The translations under genes and the position numbers were made by a program. A DNA stretch of 34,145 nucleotides from Actinomycetota bacterium (GTDB lineage Bacteria; Actinomycetota; Actinomycetes; S36-B12; UBA5976). A model generated the notes under the pieces. It searched no databases and was not told where the DNA came from. It saw nothing but the letters and a program-made list of their open reading frames with translations. Of the stretch, positions 24,204-32,213 are shown one piece after another. Within the stretch, counting starts at the first letter, position 1, and each line of letters begins with the position of its first letter. The stretch covers positions 1 through 34,145 of the forward strand of contig VGBH01000014.1 of the NCBI GenBank assembly GCA_016870575.1, read 5' to 3'.

Positions 24204-24308
24204 CACGAATGTTCGACCCTGTTAAGTGCCAACTAACAGACGAACCCTTTGTCAGAGGCGAAGGCTTACCCGGGCGGGTAGGACAACATTCGTGACCAGA
24301 GACCTCTG
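24204..24308 (+). promoter_or_regulatory. Candidate structured leader of rpsM (alpha operon): cloverleaf with loop-tail pseudoknot
   Basis: P1 CACGAAT(GTT)/(AAC)ATTCGTG; P2 GTTCG/CGAAC plus CTGTTA/TAACAG; P3 CCTTTG/CGAAGG; P4 TACCC/GGGTA; P3 loop CAGAGG complementary to downstream CCTCTG (24303-24308). Confidence 0.6.
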
Positions 24309-24331
24309 CTAACGAAAGTGAGTAACCGCCC

Positions 24332-24709
24332 ATGGCAAGACTTATTGGTGTTGATCTTCCGCGCGATAAGCGCTTGGAAGTAGCACTAACTTATGTGTAC
24401 GGCATTGGCCGCACTAGAGCTGCACAAATGTTGAAAGCAACTGGTATTTCACCAGATCTTCGAGTTAAAGATATGTCTGATGATCAACTATCTCAACTTC
24501 GCGATTACATCGAAGCAAATTTCAAAGTTGAGGGTGATTTGCGCCGCGAAGTAACAGCAGACATTCGTCGCAAAATTGATATTCAAAGTTACCAAGGCAC
24601 TCGCCACCGTAAAGGATTGCCAGTTCGAGGTCAGCGCACTCATACCAATGCTCGCACACGCAAAGGACCGCGTAAGACTGTTGCGGGCAAGAAGATTGCA
24701 ACGAAGTAA
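24332..24709 (+). CDS. rpsM: 30S ribosomal protein S13
   Basis: [34 protein letters not shown]. Confidence 0.98.
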   Translation: MARLIGVDLPRDKRLEVALTYVYGIGRTRAAQMLKATGISPDLRVKDMSDDQLSQLRDYIEANFKVEGDLRREVTADIRRKIDIQSYQGTRHRKGLPVRGQRTHTNARTRKGPRKTVAGKKIATK

Positions 24710-24720
24710 GGACTGACTAA

Positions 24721-25140
24721 ATGGCAACTAAAACTACAAAAACTGCTGCTGGTAAGCCAGCCGGTAAGAAGCTTCGCAAAAAAGAGCGCAAGAATGTTGC
24801 GCACGGTCAAGCTCATATCAAGAGCACATTTAATAACACAATTGTTTCCATTACCGACCCATCTGGTGCAGTAATTTCTTGGTCATCATCTGGACAGGTT
24901 GGATTTAAAGGCTCTCGTAAATCAACTCCATTTGCCGCACAGTTGGCAGCAGAAGATGCTGCAAAGCGAGCAATGGAACATGGAATGAAGCGAGTTGATG
25001 TATTTGTCAAAGGTCCAGGATCAGGTCGCGAGACTGCAATTCGATCTTTGCAAGCTGCTGGGTTAGAGGTTGGTTCAATCTCAGATGTAACACCAGTTCC
25101 CCACAATGGTTGCCGACCACCAAAGCGTCGTCGGGTCTGA
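24721..25140 (+). CDS. rpsK: 30S ribosomal protein S11
   Basis: [46 protein letters not shown]...[15 protein letters not shown]. Confidence 0.98.
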   Translation: MATKTTKTAAGKPAGKKLRKKERKNVAHGQAHIKSTFNNTIVSITDPSGAVISWSSSGQVGFKGSRKSTPFAAQLAAEDAAKRAMEHGMKRVDVFVKGPGSGRETAIRSLQAAGLEVGSISDVTPVPHNGCRPPKRRRV

Positions 25141-25163
25141 GAAAGCACAGGAGAGAAAACTAA

Positions 25164-25790
25164 ATGGCTCGTTATACAGGTCCAAAGTGCAAGCGTTGCC
25201 GACGCGAGAAGGTAAAGCTGTTTTTGAAAGGCTCTAAGTGCGACGGTCCAAAGTGTCCGTTGGAATCACGTCCTTACCCACCAGGTCAGCATGGTCGTGG
25301 CCGGGCAAAGGAATCTGAATATTTGCTCCAGATGCGCGAAAAGCAAAAGCTAGCGCGTCAATATGGAGTGCTCGAAAAGCAATTCCGTAATTACTTTGAA
25401 GAAGCATCTCGTCAAACAGGTAAAACTGGTGATAACTTGCTTGCACTTCTTGAAACTAGATTAGACAATGTAGTTTTCCGCGCTGGCTTTGCGAAGAGTC
25501 GTGATATGGCTCGACAGTTAGTTAAGCACGGACATTTCACGGTAAATGGCAAGAAGGTAGACATCCCATCATTTTCAGTTTCACCAAGTGATGTCATTGA
25601 AGTAAAAGTAGATTCAAGAGAAATCACCCCATTTGTAGTTGCTCGAGCTGAATCTGGTGAGCGAAAAGTGCCAGGTTGGATGGAAGCAATTCCAAATCGG
25701 ATGCGAATTTTGATTCACGCAGCGCCAGAGCGCTCCCAGATTGACACCAATGTGCAAGAGCAGTTGGTAGTTGAGCTTTACAGCAAGTAA
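25164..25790 (+). CDS. rpsD: 30S ribosomal protein S4, four-cysteine (putative zinc-binding) form
   Basis: MARYTGPKCKRCRREKVKLFLKGSKCDGPKCPLESRPYPPGQHGRGRAKESEYLLQ. Confidence 0.98.
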   Translation: MARYTGPKCKRCRREKVKLFLKGSKCDGPKCPLESRPYPPGQHGRGRAKESEYLLQMREKQKLARQYGVLEKQFRNYFEEASRQTGKTGDNLLALLETRLDNVVFRAGFAKSRDMARQLVKHGHFTVNGKKVDIPSFSVSPSDVIEVKVDSREITPFVVARAESGERKVPGWMEAIPNRMRILIHAAPERSQIDTNVQEQLVVELYSK

Positions 25791-25797
25791 CCAAACC

Positions 25798-25877
25798 GCT
25801 GTTGGTAACAACAGCATCGATGTGGGAGCAACCCCGCCTCACATCATCCGAGACGCGACACCATATAGCGGGTGTCG
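25798..25877 (+). promoter_or_regulatory. Three tandem hairpins between rpsD and rpoA
   Basis: GCTGTTG-gtaa-CAACAGC (25798-25815); GATGTG...CACATC (25819-25845); CGACACC-atatagcg-GGTGTCG (25856-25877). Confidence 0.6.
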
Positions 25878-25894
25878 ACTGAAAGGAAAAAACA

Positions 25895-26926
25895 GTGCTA
25901 ATTGCACAACGCCCTAACCTAACCGAAGAAGTTCTATCCGATACTCGATCACGTTTCGTGCTTGAGCCACTTGAGCCAGGTTTTGGTTACACGCTTGGAA
26001 ATTCCATGCGTCGTACCTTGCTCTCATCTATTCCAGGTGCTGCTGTTACCTCAATCCGCGTTGTGGGAGTTCTGCATGAATTTGGCACAATAGATGGTGT
26101 TAAAGAAGATGTAACCGAAATTCTGTTGAATATCAAGAATTTGGTCGTCTCAAGTGAGAATGACGAGCCAACGGTAATGTATTTACGCAAAGAAGGACCT
26201 GCTGTAGTTACTGCTGCAGACATTAATCCGCCAGCTGGCGTTGAGGTACACAATAAAGATTTGCATATTGCAACTTTGAATCCAGGCGCAAGCTTGGAAG
26301 TTGAATTTGTTGTTGAGCGTGGCCGTGGTTATGTGCCATCAACAATGAATAAGGGAACTGATCCTGAGATTGGTCGAATTTACGTTGACTCAATTTATAG
26401 CCCAGTTACTAAAGTTACTTACAAAGTTGAAGCAACTCGTGTTGAGCAGCGTACAGACTTTGATAAGTTGATTATCGATGTTGAAACAAAGCCATCAATG
26501 CTGCCACGCGATGCCGTTGCATCTGCAGGAAAGACATTAGTTGAGTTGTTTGGTTTGGCTCGTGAACTTAATCTTGATGCAGAAGGTATTGAAATTGGAC
26601 CATCAGCGTTAGATTCATTTGCTGCTGAGCAACTAAATATGCCAATTGAGCAGCTTGATTTAACCGTTCGCTCTTACAACTGCTTAAAGCGTGAGGGTGT
26701 ACATACTGTTGGAGAGTTGATGACTCGCTCAGAAGCGGATCTATTGGATATTCGTAATTTTGGGCAAAAGTCAATTGATGAAGTTAAAGGTAAGTTGGCG
26801 ATGTTGGGCCTATCACTAAAAGATAGTCCAGCTGGATTTGATCCAACCAAAGTTGCTGGATACTACGACGAAGTTGATGAAGATGAGCTAGATAGTGAAG
26901 TTTACGTTGAAGACGAGAAACTCTAA
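25895..26926 (+). CDS. rpoA: DNA-directed RNA polymerase subunit alpha
   Basis: 343 aa, [34 protein letters not shown]; alpha-[28 protein letters not shown] start. Confidence 0.99.
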   Translation: MLIAQRPNLTEEVLSDTRSRFVLEPLEPGFGYTLGNSMRRTLLSSIPGAAVTSIRVVGVLHEFGTIDGVKEDVTEILLNIKNLVVSSENDEPTVMYLRKEGPAVVTAADINPPAGVEVHNKDLHIATLNPGASLEVEFVVERGRGYVPSTMNKGTDPEIGRIYVDSIYSPVTKVTYKVEATRVEQRTDFDKLIIDVETKPSMLPRDAVASAGKTLVELFGLARELNLDAEGIEIGPSALDSFAAEQLNMPIEQLDLTVRSYNCLKREGVHTVGELMTRSEADLLDIRNFGQKSIDEVKGKLAMLGLSLKDSPAGFDPTKVAGYYDEVDEDELDSEVYVEDEKL

Positions 26927-26943
26927 GCAGGAAAAGGAAAATC

Positions 26944-27372
26944 ATGCCAACTCCAACTAAAGGTGCTCGCCTGGGCGGTAGCCCTGCGCACGAGAAGATG
27001 ATTTTGTCTAATTTGGCAACCCAACTTTTCCAGCATGGCAAAATCACCACAACAGAATCAAAGGCAAAAAAGTTGCGACCATATGCTGAACGACTGATCA
27101 CTTTTGCAAAGCGAGGAGATCTTGCATCTCGTCGCCGCGTAATGATGACCATTCGGGATAAGGGCGTGGTGCACAGTTTATTTGCTGAGATTGGTCCAAA
27201 GTTCTCATCAAGGAATGGTGGCTACACACGCATCACTAAGTTAGCTCCAAGAAATGGTGATCGTGCTTCAATGGCAGTAATTGAATTAGTAGAACCACTT
27301 GCTGAGCAAGTTGTTGCTGAAGCAACAGGTGCTACTAGGCGTGCTGCTAAAGAAAAAGGAAGCGCTGAGTAA
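26944..27372 (+). CDS. rplQ: 50S ribosomal protein L17
   Basis: [42 protein letters not shown]. Confidence 0.98.
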   Translation: MPTPTKGARLGGSPAHEKMILSNLATQLFQHGKITTTESKAKKLRPYAERLITFAKRGDLASRRRVMMTIRDKGVVHSLFAEIGPKFSSRNGGYTRITKLAPRNGDRASMAVIELVEPLAEQVVAEATGATRRAAKEKGSAE

Positions 27373-27387
27373 TTTTCAGGAATTGTG

Positions 27388-28236
27388 ATGAACACTGAAA
27401 CTGAGCCCGTCAGCAATGGCGGGCTCATTCGCGTTCGCCTAGATTTAAGTTATGACGGAACAAACTATTTTGGTTGGGCAAAGCAGCCAGACGGTTTAAG
27501 AACTATTCAAGGAGAACTTGAATCGGCGTTAGCTGCAATTACTGGATTGGCTGAAGTAAAAACAATTGTTGGTGGTCGAACTGACGCTGGAGTACACGCC
27601 CGAGGTCAGGTTTGCCATTTAGATCTGCCTTCAGATTTTGTGCACGATCAACTATCCAGACTAGCTCGACGGCTACATGTGTTACTACCTGTAGATATTC
27701 GAATAAATTCAGTTAAAGTAGTGCCAGATATTTTTGATGCACGCTTTGCAGCATTAGCACGCAGATATAGCTATCGAATTGCCGATCGCCAAGTTGATCC
27801 ATTAACCCGCAATTGGGTGTTAACTCATGATTTTCCACTCGATATCGCTGCAATGAATGAAGCGTCAGCACAGCTAATTGGATTAAATGATTATGCAGCT
27901 TTTTGTAAACCTAAACCTGGAGGCAGCACAATAAGAAATCTTCTTGAGCTTTCTTGGCAGCGGATAGATGATTTAGTGGTTGGTACCTTCAAAGCTGATG
28001 CCTTTTGTCATTCGATGGTGAGATCACTTGTTGGTTCACTTATTCCAGTAGGGGACGGCCGAAAAGATATTGATTGGCCTGGTAGATCACTGCGTGCCGC
28101 AGAGCGAGTATTTGATATTCCGTTAGCTCCTGCGCACGGATTAGTTTTAGAAGAAATTTATTACCCTGATGAATCTGAATATGCCGCTCGAATTAAAAAA
28201 ACCCAAGCTCTGCGCATTGCAGATGAGGTTGAGTAG
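27388..28236 (+). CDS. truA: tRNA pseudouridine(38-40) synthase TruA
   Basis: RVRLDLSYDGTNYFGWAKQPDGLRTIQGELE...GGRTDAGVHARGQVCH; ATG 27388 or GTG 27385 start. Confidence 0.96.
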   Translation: MNTETEPVSNGGLIRVRLDLSYDGTNYFGWAKQPDGLRTIQGELESALAAITGLAEVKTIVGGRTDAGVHARGQVCHLDLPSDFVHDQLSRLARRLHVLLPVDIRINSVKVVPDIFDARFAALARRYSYRIADRQVDPLTRNWVLTHDFPLDIAAMNEASAQLIGLNDYAAFCKPKPGGSTIRNLLELSWQRIDDLVVGTFKADAFCHSMVRSLVGSLIPVGDGRKDIDWPGRSLRAAERVFDIPLAPAHGLVLEEIYYPDESEYAARIKKTQALRIADEVE

Positions 28237-29843
28237 TGGGGCATATTGATGCAACTGGAATAACAATGATTTTGCCAGATGGCAGATTGTTGTTAGATGA
28301 AGTTTCATTTCGGGTTGGCGATGGTGCACACGCTGCGATGGTTGGTCCAAATGGAGCTGGCAAGACAACATTAATGCGAATCATCGCTGGCGATGTTGAA
28401 CCTTTTGCCGGATCAGTTGCACAATCTGGTGGACTGGGCGTGATGCGGCAATTCATTGGCGGAATTAGAGATGAAACCACAATTCGAGATTTATTACTTT
28501 CCCTTGCTCCACCAAGAATTAAAACTGCCGCGGAAAACTATCGAGCTGCAGAAGAGAAGTTGACGCAGCAACCAGAGAGTGAAAAAGTTCAAATGCGATT
28601 TGCGCAAGCAATTTCAGATTGGGGCGATGCTGGTGGCTATGAGATGGATGTACTTTGGGATATCTGCACAATGCAAGCAATTAACATTCCATTTTCAGAG
28701 TGCCAGAATCGTTTAGTAAACACCCTCTCTGGTGGGCAACAAAAGCGTCTTGCACTCGAAGTATTACTGCGCGGTCCGGATGAAGTGTTAATGTTGGATG
28801 AGCCAGATAACTATTTGGATGTGCCTGGCAAACTTTGGCTGGAAGAGCAGATAAGAAATTCTGTTAAAACTATTTTATTGATTTCACATGATCGAGCATT
28901 ACTTAATGCTGTCGCTGATCGAATTATCACGGTTGAAGATGGCAGAGTTTGGGTTCATGGCGGCTCCTTCGCTACTTATCATGATGCTAGAAAAGCCAGA
29001 TACGAGAGACAAGAAGAGATACTTAAGCGCTGGACCGAGGAACACGAACGACTAAAGGAGTTAGTTCGAACCTTGCAGGGACAGGCAAAATCCTCACCAG
29101 ATATGGCAAGTAAATATCGCGCAATGCAAACTAGGTTGCGTAAGTTTGAAGAAGCTGGCGCACCTGAAGCACCGCCACAAGATCAGAACATCAAAATGAA
29201 TCTTCGTGGCTCACGAACTGGGGTGCGAGTTATAACTTGCGAACAAACCGAGATAACAGGATTGCTGAAACCATTTGATTTAGAAATATTTTTTGGTGAC
29301 CGATTGGCTGTGCTAGGTCCTAATGGAGCTGGTAAATCACATCTGCTTAGGCTTTTTGCTGAAACTGAAGCAGATGAAATAAAGGTTGGAAAGCCATGGA
29401 GTGGCAAGAAGAAGATTGGTGCGAGAGTTGTGCCTGGGCATTTTGCGCAAACACATGCTCATCCAGAATGGGTCAATCGAACCCCAATTGAAATTCTTAA
29501 TGATGTAAAGCCAATGTTGTTGAATGAATCTATTGGTATTTTGCGAAAATACGAATTGAGCAAACAGTCAGATCAGAAGTTTCAGACATTATCCGGTGGC
29601 CAACAAGCACGACTGCAAATCTTGGTACTGGAATTAGCTGGCTGTAATTTACTACTCCTAGATGAGCCAACAGATAACTTAGATCTAGCATCCGCTGAGG
29701 CTTTGCAAGATGCGTTAGATGCATTTCAAGGTACCGTGATTGCAGTTACTCATGATCGCTGGTTTGCTGAGTCATTTGATCGATATGTATATGTCGGTGC
29801 TGATGGCATAGTCCGAGAGACAACAACACCAGTTTGGGCATAA
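28236..29843 (+). CDS. ABC-F family ATPase (ribosome-associated type, two ABC domains, no transmembrane domains)
   Basis: Two Walker A (GPNGAGKTT, GPNGAGKSH), two LSGGQQ signatures, DEPDNYLD and DEPTDNLD Walker B; basic interdomain linker; GTG start overlapping the truA stop. Confidence 0.93.
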   Translation: MGHIDATGITMILPDGRLLLDEVSFRVGDGAHAAMVGPNGAGKTTLMRIIAGDVEPFAGSVAQSGGLGVMRQFIGGIRDETTIRDLLLSLAPPRIKTAAENYRAAEEKLTQQPESEKVQMRFAQAISDWGDAGGYEMDVLWDICTMQAINIPFSECQNRLVNTLSGGQQKRLALEVLLRGPDEVLMLDEPDNYLDVPGKLWLEEQIRNSVKTILLISHDRALLNAVADRIITVEDGRVWVHGGSFATYHDARKARYERQEEILKRWTEEHERLKELVRTLQGQAKSSPDMASKYRAMQTRLRKFEEAGAPEAPPQDQNIKMNLRGSRTGVRVITCEQTEITGLLKPFDLEIFFGDRLAVLGPNGAGKSHLLRLFAETEADEIKVGKPWSGKKKIGARVVPGHFAQTHAHPEWVNRTPIEILNDVKPMLLNESIGILRKYELSKQSDQKFQTLSGGQQARLQILVLELAGCNLLLLDEPTDNLDLASAEALQDALDAFQGTVIAVTHDRWFAESFDRYVYVGADGIVRETTTPVWA

Positions 29844-29893
29844 TCAAACCAACTATTTGTAAAGATACGTTGCATACAGCAATTAGATATTGA

Positions 29894-29931
29894 CGTGGCA
29901 CTAAATTTAAGTAAGACTTATCTTTGCCACG
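29894..29931. promoter_or_regulatory. Two-tier hairpin between the ABC-F gene and the accessory cassette
   Basis: CGTGGCA-ctaaatt-TAAGT-aag-ACTTA-tctt-TGCCACG. Confidence 0.65.
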
Positions 29932-29963
29932 CTTAAATGCGATATACAGAATTGAGAAATTAG

Positions 29964-30821
29964 ATGCATTCACAAACAAATCAGATTGCTAAATTGTCCA
30001 GATTTGATCCAATGCCCCGCATCATTACCTTTGATGATTTCGATTATGGGTTTTGTGGTTGGGGACAATTAGTTGGTAATTATGAGCAGTCTTTAGATGC
30101 GATGAATCCAAGTTATCAACAGCACACTCATCCGCAACTTTCAAATTTGTCACATTGGGATAGTGGTTCTCATAGTAGCTGGGACGGCACATATGCGCTC
30201 AAAATACAAACGCGTCCAGTTGCTGGTGCTCGTAATGTTTCAGTTAAACGATTAACTTTTAGAAAAGCAGGGCCGATTAGACTTGAGTTGTATTTTACTT
30301 TCAAACCAGAAGCAACCGAACCAAGATTGCTCGAAACTGATGTTCGCTCCGTTGGTTTTTTATTTGACCTGCAAGACCCAGATGAGGGTGGTAACCGAGT
30401 TATGCCGCACATTCGTTTTCTAAATGCGGAAAATGGCGAACACGTACAAAAGTGGCAGTTTAAGCGTAAATCACCGCCAGTTACGCCAGTAGGTGAGGAA
30501 GGAAAAACAATAACTCATGACCATCTGGCACCAAATGATTGGGAAGATTTGCCAAATGGACATCAGAAACTTTGTTACAATGAAATTCCAACTAAAGTGA
30601 ATTGGCATTACCTTCGATTTGACTTTGATTTAGAGAATATGCGGATGTTGGAAATGCAATGCAACAATCGACTTTTTGATCTTAGCCAGATTGATTCTAT
30701 GGTAATGCCTGCAATGAAAAATCTTTGGTGTATGTTGAATATGGGGTTTTTTACTGAAACGGATACTAATAAACGTGCCCTGTATTACATAGATTCAGTT
30801 TGTTTGTCGGGTGATTTCTAA
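29964..30821 (+). CDS. Uncharacterised 285 aa protein, probably a beta-sandwich/jelly-roll domain, no apparent signal peptide
   Basis: Uninterrupted 285 aa ORF; RIITFDDFDYGFCGWGQLVGN...WDGTYALKIQTRP...GPIRLELYFTFKPEA...WHYLRFDFDLENMRMLEMQCNNRLFDLS pattern; family not verifiable here. Confidence 0.85.
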   Translation: MHSQTNQIAKLSRFDPMPRIITFDDFDYGFCGWGQLVGNYEQSLDAMNPSYQQHTHPQLSNLSHWDSGSHSSWDGTYALKIQTRPVAGARNVSVKRLTFRKAGPIRLELYFTFKPEATEPRLLETDVRSVGFLFDLQDPDEGGNRVMPHIRFLNAENGEHVQKWQFKRKSPPVTPVGEEGKTITHDHLAPNDWEDLPNGHQKLCYNEIPTKVNWHYLRFDFDLENMRMLEMQCNNRLFDLSQIDSMVMPAMKNLWCMLNMGFFTETDTNKRALYYIDSVCLSGDF

Positions 30822-31160
30822 ATGCTCCCGTTAAGTATTACCGCGGTTGTTGCAAGAAATGAGTTATGGCAGAACCAAGTAAGTTCGGAACCTTATGAGT
30901 GCGGCTGGGCAAAAGAAGCAATTGTTTACCTTCGCGCTTTAAAGCACCCTGTGCGAACGGAAAATGTACGTGCCCGAATTGAATATTCACCCGACGGTAT
31001 CCGATGGGTTGATTCGGGTCTGGATTTTGCCCTACCTACTCAGGCCGATCAGATCTCCTGGATTCCAGTAAATCATTTCGGCAATTGGCTCAGGGTAGCC
31101 GTGGACTTACCCGATGGAGCGGCCATCACGGTGCTGGTTTCCATCAATTTAAAGGCTTAG
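30822..31160 (+). CDS. Uncharacterised 112 aa protein, probably an all-beta domain, partner of the preceding gene
   Basis: ATG immediately follows the TAA of the upstream gene; MLPLSITAVVARNELWQNQVSSEPYECGWAKEAIVYLRALK...ARIEYSPDGIRWVDSG...FGNWLRVAVDLPDGAAITVLVSINLKA. Confidence 0.82.
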   Translation: MLPLSITAVVARNELWQNQVSSEPYECGWAKEAIVYLRALKHPVRTENVRARIEYSPDGIRWVDSGLDFALPTQADQISWIPVNHFGNWLRVAVDLPDGAAITVLVSINLKA

Positions 31161-31182
31161 TTGACCCATTAGCTCTAAGCCT
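31153..31182 (+). promoter_or_regulatory. Hairpin at the 3' end of the accessory cassette, overlapping its stop codon
   Basis: AGGCTTAG-ttgacccattagct-CTAAGCCT perfect 8 bp stem; no U-tract. Confidence 0.6.
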
Positions 31183-31233
31183 GCTCCAGCGCAGCCCCCA
31201 AGCACTAAGCCCTTCTGCCACAAGGGTATTCTG

Positions 31234-31273
31234 CTCTACTGGACTTTGGCTTTACCTGTAGTCCAGACCAGAG
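31234..31273 (+). promoter_or_regulatory. Candidate rplM leader hairpin
   Basis: CTCT-a-CTGGACT-14 nt-AGTCCAG-acc-AGAG, ending just upstream of the AGGAG ribosome-binding site. Confidence 0.55.
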
Positions 31274-31291
31274 ATTATTTAGGAGCAAGGC

Positions 31292-31735
31292 GTGCGCACA
31301 TTCAGTCCCCAAGCAGATTCGGTTACCCGGAACTGGTACGTAATTGACGCCAATGATGTTGTACTTGGACGTTTAGCAGTTCAGGCCGCTACTTTGCTTC
31401 GAGGTAAACACAAACCAATATACGCGCCTCATGTTGACACTGGCGATTTTGTCATCATTATTAATGCAGAGAAAGTTGCACTTACTGGCTCTAAGTTAAC
31501 GCAGAAGCGCGATTATCGTCACTCTGGTTTCCCAGGTGGCCTGCGCTCAACTGATTACGTCAGTTTGCTGAAGCAAAACCCAGTTCGAGCAATTGAGAAA
31601 GCGGTGCACGGAATGTTGCCGCACAACAAATTAGGTCGAGCAGTTGGGACGAAACTTAAAGTTTATGCTGGACCGAATCACCCGCATGCGGCCCAGAATC
31701 CAATTCCATTTGAGATTAAGCAGATTGCGCAGTAG
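31292..31735 (+). CDS. rplM: 50S ribosomal protein L13
   Basis: [62 protein letters not shown]. Confidence 0.98.
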   Translation: MRTFSPQADSVTRNWYVIDANDVVLGRLAVQAATLLRGKHKPIYAPHVDTGDFVIIINAEKVALTGSKLTQKRDYRHSGFPGGLRSTDYVSLLKQNPVRAIEKAVHGMLPHNKLGRAVGTKLKVYAGPNHPHAAQNPIPFEIKQIAQ

Positions 31736-31758
31736 CGCAGATTTTAGAAAGGCAATTT

Positions 31759-32211
31759 GTGACCGACACATTAGTAGCGAGTTCAGAATCTCCAGGACTA
31801 TCAATTCCAAAAGCTGGAGCAACAACACCAGGTAGCGGTATTGGACGTCGTAAGGAAGCAGTTGCGCGAGTTCGCCTGGTTCCGGGAACTGGAAACTTCA
31901 AGATTAATGGTCGAACAATTGAAGATTATTTTCCAAATGCGCTGCACCGCCAATCAATCAAAGATCCACTAAGAATTTTGGGTCTAGAAAATAAGTTTGA
32001 TGTGATTGCAACTATTACTGGTGGCGGTATCTCCGGACAGGCTGGAGCACTTCGATTGGGAGTTGCTCGATCACTAAATGAGATTGATAAAGATGCATAT
32101 CGTGCTGCATTAAAGAAGGCTGGCTTCTTAACTCGTGACGCACGCGTTATTGAGCGCAAGAAGTACGGATTGAAGAAAGCACGTAAGGCTTCTCAGTACA
32201 GCAAGCGTTAA
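31759..32211 (+). CDS. rpsI: 30S ribosomal protein S9
   Basis: [32 protein letters not shown]...[12 protein letters not shown]. Confidence 0.98.
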   Translation: MTDTLVASSESPGLSIPKAGATTPGSGIGRRKEAVARVRLVPGTGNFKINGRTIEDYFPNALHRQSIKDPLRILGLENKFDVIATITGGGISGQAGALRLGVARSLNEIDKDAYRAALKKAGFLTRDARVIERKKYGLKKARKASQYSKR

Positions 32212-32213
32212 TT

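Noticed and set aside
24204-24294. tRNA gene suggested by the cloverleaf shape
   Set aside because: No consistent anticodon arm, no canonical D/T-arm sequence in the right order, and the spacing does not fit a tRNA on either strand.
24083-24333. ORFs (70 aa +, 77 aa -) in the rpmJ-rpsM region
   Set aside because: They overlap rpmJ and the inverted-repeat-rich leader; the region is better explained as structured RNA.
29964-31160. Cassette as a mobile element, prophage or toxin-antitoxin module
   Set aside because: No transposase, integrase, direct repeats or terminal repeats seen, and sizes and sequences do not resemble known TA pairs.
31227-31232. TATTCT as a -10 promoter for rplM
   Set aside because: No convincing -35 at proper spacing; cannot be supported without TSS data.
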